NCBI GenBank assembly: GCA_902778925.1
Contig: CACYZN010000007.1
Coordinates: 1-47,355 of the forward strand
Length of the DNA stretch: 47,355 bases
Reading direction: 5' to 3'
Source of the DNA: an uncultured Bacteroidota bacterium
GTDB lineage: Bacteria > Bacteroidota > Bacteroidia > Bacteroidales > P3
Of the stretch, positions 42,982-47,355 are shown in pieces. The notes under the pieces were generated by a model. The model saw only the letters and a program-made list of their open reading frames with translations, made no database searches and had not been told where the DNA came from. Positions within the stretch are counted from its first letter, which is position 1. Each line of letters begins with the position of its first letter. Made by a program: the position numbers and the translations under genes.

Positions 42982-43563
42982 ATGTACGAATACTTTCAAG
43001 GCAAACTGGTATCGCTCGAGCCGACGCAGGCCGTCATCGACTGTGGCGGTGTGGGCTACCTGCTGGAAATCACCCTGAACACCTACGAAGCCCTGCGCCG
43101 CGCCGAGGGCGACACAGCCAAGCTCTACGCCCACCTCGCCGTGCGCGAGGACGCCCATCAGCTGTTCGGCTTCGCCGACATGGCCGAACGCGAGATGTTC
43201 CGCATACTGATTGGCGTGAACGGCGTGGGCAACCAGACAGCCCGCATGATGCTCTCGTCGCTCACCGTCGACGAACTGCGCGAAGCCGTGGCCTCGCAGG
43301 ATGTGAAGAAGGTGCAGCGCGTGAAAGGCATCGGCGCCAAGACCGCCCAGCGCATAGTGCTCGAGTTGGCCGACAAGGTGGGCGGCCTGAACCTTGGCAC
43401 CACGGCCAAGGGCTCGGTCGACACACAGGCCCGCGACGAAGCCTTGTCGGCCCTCACCATGCTCGGCTTCCAGAAAGCGGCCGTCGAGAAACTGCTGCTG
43501 AACGGCGACTGGACCGGAATGACGGTGGAGGACATCATCAAGGAAGGACTGAAACGACTGTAG
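42982..43563 (+). CDS. ruvA: Holliday junction DNA helicase subunit RuvA
   Basis: The 193-residue protein has the OB-fold N-terminus (MYEYFQGKLVSLEPTQAVID, GVGYLLEITLNT), two helix-hairpin-helix motifs (LIGVNGVGNQTARMMLSS and VKGIGAKTAQRIVLEL) and a C-terminal domain III (ALSALTMLGFQKAAVEKLL) that binds RuvB. It clamps four-way junctions for branch migration. It is 12 bases after the beta-helix lipoprotein gene and 56 bases before the SIMPL gene; ruvB is not in the window. Confidence 0.97.
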   Translation: MYEYFQGKLVSLEPTQAVIDCGGVGYLLEITLNTYEALRRAEGDTAKLYAHLAVREDAHQLFGFADMAEREMFRILIGVNGVGNQTARMMLSSLTVDELREAVASQDVKKVQRVKGIGAKTAQRIVLELADKVGGLNLGTTAKGSVDTQARDEALSALTMLGFQKAAVEKLLLNGDWTGMTVEDIIKEGLKRL

Positions 43564-43619
43564 GGTAGATAGGAAAGACCCTGTGTACATTAAACTATAA
43601 ACCTTAAACTCTAAACAAT

Positions 43620-44327
43620 ATGAAAGGAAGCCAAATCCCGTTCAAGAAGAACATGATCCAGGGCGTGAGCATCGTTGCCGCCGCCCTGGTGCTGGGCCTC
43701 TTCATGGTGTGCACCGTGAAGACCCTGAAATCGTACGACGACACAGTGAAGGTGCGCGGCCTGTGCGAGCGCGAGGTGCCTGCCGACCGCGTGGTGTACC
43801 GCATCTCGTACAACGAGAAGTCCAACTCGCTGGCCGACCTGCGCAACATCGTGCGCGAGCACAACGAGGCGATAGTGAAGTTGCTGAAGCAGGCCGGTTT
43901 CAACGACGACGAAATCAAGGTGGGCAACGCCAGCTACGACGACCGCTACACCTGGGCCAACAACACCAGCCAGATCACCTTCCGCTACCAAGCCTCGCAG
44001 ACGGTAACCGTGTTCACCAAGAACCTCGACCTCGTGCGCAAGGTGCAGCAAACCCTTGAGACCGACCTGGTGAACCAGAACATACTGGCCAACAGCTATG
44101 CCGACTACCAGTACCTGGGCCTCAACGACATCAAGCCCTCCATGATTGCAGAGAGCCTCGAGAACGCCCGCACCGCCGCCGACGAGTTTGCCAAGAACAG
44201 CCACTCGCACATCGGCAAGATGCGCACCGCCTCGCAGGGCTACTTCGAGGTGGAAGACCTCGACGAGAACACCCCGCAGGTGAAGAAGGTGCGCGTGGTC
44301 ACCACGGTGGAATACTACCTGAAATAG
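43620..44327 (+). CDS. SIMPL (DUF541) domain protein, membrane-anchored
   Basis: The 235-residue protein has an N-terminal membrane helix (MIQGVSIVAAALVLGLFMVC, about residues 12-31), a KSYDDTVKVRGLCEREVPAD opening and the SIMPL core at about 40-230 (LLKQAGFNDDEIKVGNASYD, RTAADEFAKNSHSHIGKM, VVTTVEYYLK). SIMPL proteins are periplasmic or surface proteins found across bacteria with poorly known function; some protect against oxidative stress. It is followed by a 19-bp terminator, closing the M64-to-SIMPL gene group. Confidence 0.88.
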   Translation: MKGSQIPFKKNMIQGVSIVAAALVLGLFMVCTVKTLKSYDDTVKVRGLCEREVPADRVVYRISYNEKSNSLADLRNIVREHNEAIVKLLKQAGFNDDEIKVGNASYDDRYTWANNTSQITFRYQASQTVTVFTKNLDLVRKVQQTLETDLVNQNILANSYADYQYLGLNDIKPSMIAESLENARTAADEFAKNSHSHIGKMRTASQGYFEVEDLDENTPQVKKVRVVTTVEYYLK

Positions 44328-44346
44328 ACGCGCCGCATCGGCAGCC

Positions 44347-44405
44347 ACACTACACCAGCTCTGCCTTTTGATACGATGATGGCAGGGTTGGTGTAGTGTT
44401 TTTTT
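44347..44405 (+). terminator. intrinsic terminator after the SIMPL gene
   Basis: ACACTACACCAGCTCTGCC (44347-44365) pairs with 44381-44399 (GGCAGGGTTGGTGTAGTGT) as a 19-bp stem with two G-T pairs and a 15-base loop, then a run of T up to 44405. Its T tract overlaps the next promoter's -33 box, so termination and re-initiation sites are contiguous. Confidence 0.92.
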
Positions 44406-44435
44406 GCGCCATATAGCTTTTTATTTGTATCTTTG
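44403..44435 (+). promoter_or_regulatory. que operon promoter
   Basis: TTTG (44403-44406) and TATCTTTG (44428-44435) are 21 bases apart, within the Bacteroidetes consensus. The predicted start near 44442 leaves a leader of about 42 bases that is nearly all riboswitch. Confidence 0.75.
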
Positions 44436-44445
44436 CAGCGCATTA

Positions 44446-44481
44446 TAGGGGTACTTGCCAACCCCCTTTAACAAAACAAGG
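44446..44481 (+). promoter_or_regulatory. preQ1-I riboswitch in the queC leader
   Basis: AGGGG (44447-44451) pairs with CCCCT (44463-44467) as P1. An 11-base loop (TACTTGCCAAC) ends in AAC next to P1, where the ligand-pairing C is expected (C62). A tail, TTTAACAAAACAAGG (44467-44481), follows. That tail is nearly identical to the 3' part of the Thermoanaerobacter tengcongensis preQ1-I aptamer as I recall it (UUAACAAAACAAGG). Its GG and a C would pair with loop bases (C54, G57) as the P2 pseudoknot. The tail includes AAGG just before the ATG at 44484. Ligand binding should therefore block translation of queC and the operon. Confidence 0.82.
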
Positions 44482-44483
44482 AC

Positions 44484-45170
44484 ATGACAGACAGCACTTT
44501 ATCGGCCACTACACAGCCGAAAGACTCGGTGATAATTTATTCCGGCGGGCTCGACTCGACTACCCTGCTCTACGAGGAGCAGACCCGTGTGGCGTTGGCA
44601 GTCACCTTTGCCTACGGCAACAACCACGCCGCGCGCGAGACCGCCTGCGCCCGCTACCACTGCGGACTGCTCGGCATAGAGCATCTGATTATAGACCTCG
44701 AGTTCATGGGACGTTACTTCAACTCGTCGCTCACCGCCGGCGCCGACGCCATACCCGACGCCGACTACGCCGAGGCCAACATGCGCTCCACGGTGGTGCC
44801 GTTCCGCAACGGCATCATGCTCAGCATCGCCTGCGGGCTGGCTGAAAGCCGTGGCCTGCGCCGTGTGCTCATGGCCAACCACGGTGGCGACCACGCCATC
44901 TATCCCGACTGCAGACCCGACTTTGTGCAGGCCATGGGCGCCGCCATGCGTGCCGGCACCTACGAAGGCGTCGAGTTGGCCGCTCCCTATACCGACCTCG
45001 ACAAGACAGAGCTTGTGCGCCGGGGCGCCAAGCTGGGCATAGACTACAGCCACACCTACTCGTGCTACCGCGGTGGCGAGCACCACTGCGGCCACTGCGC
45101 CACCTGCCGCGAGCGCCAAGAGGCCTTCATCAAGGCCGGCGTCGCCGACCCCACCGTTTACGACAATTGA
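44484..45170 (+). CDS. queC: 7-cyano-7-deazaguanine (preQ0) synthase
   Basis: This 228-residue enzyme converts 7-carboxy-7-deazaguanine to preQ0 with ATP and ammonia. The PP-loop [10 protein letters not shown] is at residues 20-29. Zinc ligands lie near the end, C194, C202, C205 and C208 ([15 protein letters not shown]). [20 protein letters not shown] and [14 protein letters not shown] are family hallmarks. The ATG at 44484 immediately follows the riboswitch; a GTG at 44529 (SVIIYSGG) is less likely. It is the first of four que genes. Confidence 0.96.
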   Translation: MTDSTLSATTQPKDSVIIYSGGLDSTTLLYEEQTRVALAVTFAYGNNHAARETACARYHCGLLGIEHLIIDLEFMGRYFNSSLTAGADAIPDADYAEANMRSTVVPFRNGIMLSIACGLAESRGLRRVLMANHGGDHAIYPDCRPDFVQAMGAAMRAGTYEGVELAAPYTDLDKTELVRRGAKLGIDYSHTYSCYRGGEHHCGHCATCRERQEAFIKAGVADPTVYDN

Positions 45171-45181
45171 CATCCAGATAT

Positions 45182-45526
45182 ATGTACTACCTGAAGAAAA
45201 ACCTCGAGATTTCGGGCGCCCACAGCCTCACCCTCGACTATCCAAGCAAGTGCACCGCGGTGCATGGCCACAACTGGACCATCACCATCTACTGCCGTGC
45301 CCGCGAGCTGGACCGCAACGGCATGATTGTCGACTTCAGCGACATCAAGCGCCTCGTCGCCGACCCGCTCGACCACCACGTGCTCAACGATGTTCTGCCA
45401 TGCAACCCCACGGCCGAGAACCTGGCGCGCTGGTGCTGCGAACAGGTGCCGCACTGCTATCGTGTCGATGTGCAAGAGAGCACCGGCAATATCGCCACCT
45501 ACGAACTCGACGACCCATGCTCGTGA
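45182..45526 (+). CDS. queD: 6-carboxy-5,6,7,8-tetrahydropterin synthase
   Basis: The ATG at 45182 gives a 114-residue protein of the PTPS/QueD family, which makes 6-carboxy-tetrahydropterin from dihydroneopterin triphosphate. Zinc His ligands: H14, H28 and H30 (SGAHSL; HGHNW). C24 would be the catalytic Cys in [13 protein letters not shown], and DHH at 64-66 and E99 fit the catalytic relay. The stop overlaps the queE start by 10 bases (45517-45526), so translation is coupled. Confidence 0.94.
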   Translation: MYYLKKNLEISGAHSLTLDYPSKCTAVHGHNWTITIYCRARELDRNGMIVDFSDIKRLVADPLDHHVLNDVLPCNPTAENLARWCCEQVPHCYRVDVQESTGNIATYELDDPCS

Positions 45527-46101
45527 CCGAGATATTCCACTCGCTGCAAGGCGAGGGCTACCACAGCGGCACGCCGGCGGTGTTCATCCGCCTCGGCGGC
45601 TGCAACCTGCAGTGCCCTTTCTGCGACACCCCACAGCGCACCGGCGGCCGCCAGATGGCCGAAGCCGCCATAGTAGAGGCCGCAGCACAGTGGAAAGCGC
45701 CACTGGCCGTCGTCACCGGCGGCGAACCCTCGCTACAGCTCACCTCCAGCCTGGTCTCGGCCTTGCAGGAAAAGGGCTTTCGCGTATGCGTCGAGACCAA
45801 CGGCACCCGACCGCTGCCAGCCAACGTCGATTGGGTTACCCTCTCGCCCAAGAGTCTGTGGCTCGGAGCCGAGGCTGAACCAATACTTACCAAGGCCGAC
45901 GAGCTGAAGGTGGTATACGACGGCGAGCACGACCCCGCCGCCTACGACTACATCGCCGCACGGCATCGTTTCCTGCAACCCTGCGACACCGGCGACCCAG
46001 CGCGCAATGCGGCCGTCATGCAGCAGGCGGCCGACTACTGCCTGCGACACCCCGAGTGGCGCCTCTCGCTTCAAATACACAAGATATTAAACATACGCTA
46101 A
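45517..46101 (+). CDS. queE: 7-carboxy-7-deazaguanine synthase (radical SAM)
   Basis: The ATG at 45517 gives 194 residues. The radical SAM cluster is C29-x3-C33-x2-C36 ([12 protein letters not shown]). VTGGEPSLQ (about 69-77) and the N-terminus [20 protein letters not shown] fit QueE. It converts 6-carboxy-tetrahydropterin to 7-carboxy-7-deazaguanine. The end [14 protein letters not shown] is typical. The start overlaps queD by 10 bases; queF begins 5 bases after the stop. Confidence 0.95.
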   Translation: MLVTEIFHSLQGEGYHSGTPAVFIRLGGCNLQCPFCDTPQRTGGRQMAEAAIVEAAAQWKAPLAVVTGGEPSLQLTSSLVSALQEKGFRVCVETNGTRPLPANVDWVTLSPKSLWLGAEAEPILTKADELKVVYDGEHDPAAYDYIAARHRFLQPCDTGDPARNAAVMQQAADYCLRHPEWRLSLQIHKILNIR

Positions 46102-46106
46102 ACCCC

Positions 46107-46568
46107 ATGAACCGCGAACAAGACAACTTACAGGCCCTAGGCCGCAAAAGCCAGATACCCGACAACTACGCTCCCGAAGTGCTCGAAGCCTTCGAGAACC
46201 GCTTTCCCGAGCGCGACTACTGGGTGCAGTTCAACTGTCCCGAGTTCACCACCCTCTGCCCCATCACCGGGCAGCCCGACTTTGCCGAGGTGAAGATACT
46301 CTACATCCCCGACCGCCGCATGGTGGAGAGCAAGAGCCTGAAGCTATACCTCTTCTCGTTCCGCAACCACGGCGACTTCCATGAGGACTGCATCAACACC
46401 ATCCTCGACGACCTAGTCCGCCTGATGAACCCGCGCTACATCGAGGTAAAAGGTATCTTCGTGCCACGCGGCGGCATCAGCATACACCCCTACGTCAACT
46501 ACGGCCGCCCCGGCACCCGCTACGAGGAACTGGCCACCCAGCGCATGGCGCAATACCAAATGTCATAA
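46107..46568 (+). CDS. queF: NADPH-dependent preQ0 reductase, type I
   Basis: The 153-residue single-domain QueF (type I, B. subtilis-like) reduces preQ0 to preQ1. C51 in CPITGQPDF is the nucleophile and D58 the acid; ESKSLKLY (74-81) is the nicotinamide-binding motif; FHE (91-93) fits too. The start [20 protein letters not shown] is chosen at 46107, 5 bases after queE. The product, preQ1, is also the ligand of the upstream riboswitch. A strong hairpin follows. Confidence 0.96.
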   Translation: MNREQDNLQALGRKSQIPDNYAPEVLEAFENRFPERDYWVQFNCPEFTTLCPITGQPDFAEVKILYIPDRRMVESKSLKLYLFSFRNHGDFHEDCINTILDDLVRLMNPRYIEVKGIFVPRGGISIHPYVNYGRPGTRYEELATQRMAQYQMS

Positions 46569-46582
46569 CTCCGATAGGGATA

Positions 46583-46622
46583 AAAGCGGGCGGCGGGACC
46601 TTCCGGTCCCGCCGCCCGCTTT
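46583..46622. terminator. bidirectional hairpin terminator between queF and hutU
   Basis: An 18-bp perfect stem, AAAGCGGGCGGCGGGACC with a TTCC loop and its complement, ends the que operon and, on the other strand, hutU. On the plus strand it ends in TTTATATATT rather than a long T run, but stability is high. Confidence 0.88.
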
Positions 46623-46635
46623 ATATATTCCAGCC

Positions 46636-47355
46636 TTAGAACAGGCCTTCCAGCACTTCGTCGTCGACGAGGTTGGGCATGGTGACCTTCAGTTCGGGGC
46701 AGATATCCATGGCGCGCTTGATAGCGAACATGGCGCCCTCGTTGCGGGCCCAGCTGCGGCGGCTGATGCCGTTGTTGACGTCCCAGTGGAGCATCATGCG
46801 CAGGCGACGGTCGCAGGCCTCGCTGCCGTCGAGCACCATACCGAAGCCACCGTTCATCACCTCGCCCCAGCCTACGCCGCCACCGTTGTGGATACTGACC
46901 CACGTGGCGCCGCGGAAGCTGTCGCCGATGACATTCTGCACGGCCATATCGGCACAACGGTTCGAACCGTCGTAGATGTTAGAGGTCTCGCGGAAGGGGC
47001 TGTCGGTACCGCTGACGTCGTGGTGGTCACGGCCGAGCACGATGGGGGCGCTGATCTCGCCCTTCTTGATAGCCTCGTTGAAGCGGGCTGCAATCTTGGT
47101 GCGGCCTTCGCAGTCGGCATAGAGGATACGGGCCTGGCTGCCCACCACGAGGTGGTTCTCCTTGGCGCCACGGATCCACTGTATGTTGTCGTGCATCTGC
47201 TGCTGTATCTCGGCGGGAGCCGTGGCGGCTATCTCACCCAGCACCTCCATGGCGATATGGTCGCTCTTGTCGAGGTCTTCGGGCTTGCCGCTGGTGCATA
47301 CCCAACGGAAGGGGCCGAAGCCGTAGTCGAAGCACATGGGTCCCATGATGTCCTG
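46636..47355 (-). CDS. hutU: urocanate hydratase, C-terminal part (runs off window)
   Basis: 239 codons before the stop are present; the N-terminal part is beyond 47355. The segments GRDHHDVSGTDSPFRETSNI, GATWVSIHNGGGVGWGEVMN, GGFGMVLDGSEACDRRLRMM and NNGISRRSWARNEGA are urocanase hallmarks. The enzyme hydrates urocanate to imidazolonepropionate in histidine breakdown, with NAD+ as catalyst. The upstream FDYGFGPFRWVCTSGKPEDL is typical of the longer Bacteroidota form. The gene is convergent with queF. Other hut genes would be outside the window. Confidence 0.95.
   Translation of the reverse strand, partial: QDIMGPMCFDYGFGPFRWVCTSGKPEDLDKSDHIAMEVLGEIAATAPAEIQQQMHDNIQWIRGAKENHLVVGSQARILYADCEGRTKIAARFNEAIKKGEISAPIVLGRDHHDVSGTDSPFRETSNIYDGSNRCADMAVQNVIGDSFRGATWVSIHNGGGVGWGEVMNGGFGMVLDGSEACDRRLRMMLHWDVNNGISRRSWARNEGAMFAIKRAMDICPELKVTMPNLVDDEVLEGLF

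Noticed and set aside
40487-43568. Long alternative frames of 389-491 codons over the M64/lipoprotein/ruvA genes
   Set aside because: GC-rich third positions keep other frames open; the named genes have clear motifs and these do not.

Overview
The window reads as the chromosome of a Bacteroidales bacterium (phylum Bacteroidota) that has the type IX secretion system. The signs are: Bacteroidetes-type promoters (TTTG, 19-21 bases, TAnnTTTG) upstream of several genes; TonB-dependent receptors with an N-terminal carboxypeptidase-regulatory-like domain; a PorV/PorQ-like barrel; a fused SecDF; Bacteroidota-restricted families (DUF6266, DUF4301); BspA-type leucine-rich repeats with a C-terminal sorting domain; and a DTV/DTI-rich stalk. 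Species cannot be named from this. The right half (about 32-47 kb) is clearly richer in G+C than the 8-12 kb and 26-28 kb parts. I saw no tRNA, rRNA, transposase, integrase or CRISPR array.

Layout. 1-156: start of a beta-carbonic anhydrase, cut by the window edge. 335-5407 (minus): a six-gene operon joining a membrane protein, a membrane-anchored PP2C/SpoIIE phosphatase, an RsbW-like kinase, an RsbV-like STAS protein, a small alarmone synthetase and a small alarmone hydrolase. 5554-8046 (minus): a TonB-dependent receptor and a His/Cys-rich exported protein. 8325-12215 (plus): a 1296-residue BspA-like surface protein with its own promoter and terminator. 12321-13189: greA and a HIT protein. 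13279-26762 (minus): secDF, a small membrane protein, a 1263-residue TonB-dependent receptor, a 1689-residue secreted protein and a PorV-like barrel. 26897-34325: radC, DUF6266, folB-pheS-cyclophilin, a lipoprotein with DUF4301, and TPM/LemA. 34724-38110: a 45-residue basic protein, a NUDIX hydrolase, and a UvrD-like helicase with an inserted DEDDh exonuclease. 38138-40112 (minus): a TsaC-like protein, a small membrane protein and panC. 40463-44327 (plus): M64 peptidase, beta-helix lipoprotein, ruvA and a SIMPL protein. 44403-46568: queC-queD-queE-queF behind a preQ1-I riboswitch. 46636-end: the C-terminal part of urocanate hydratase.

How parts fit together. The que operon holds the steps from dihydroneopterin triphosphate (via QueD) to preQ1, and its leader is almost wholly a preQ1 aptamer, so end-product feedback is likely. 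The 335-5407 operon appears to link an extracytoplasmic signal, through partner switching, to (p)ppGpp synthesis and breakdown; no sigma factor gene is present in it. In the 13-27 kb block, export across the inner membrane (SecDF) sits beside an outer-membrane receptor, secreted protein and barrel trio.

Most unusual observation. Three separate intergenic spaces (around 28.7, 34.5 and 40.3 kb) carry tandem arrays with the same 11-bp period but different unit sequences. At two of them the AT-rich 11-mers are flanked in phase by GC-rich 11-mers and folded back as inverted repeats. I do not recognise this as a described repeat family.
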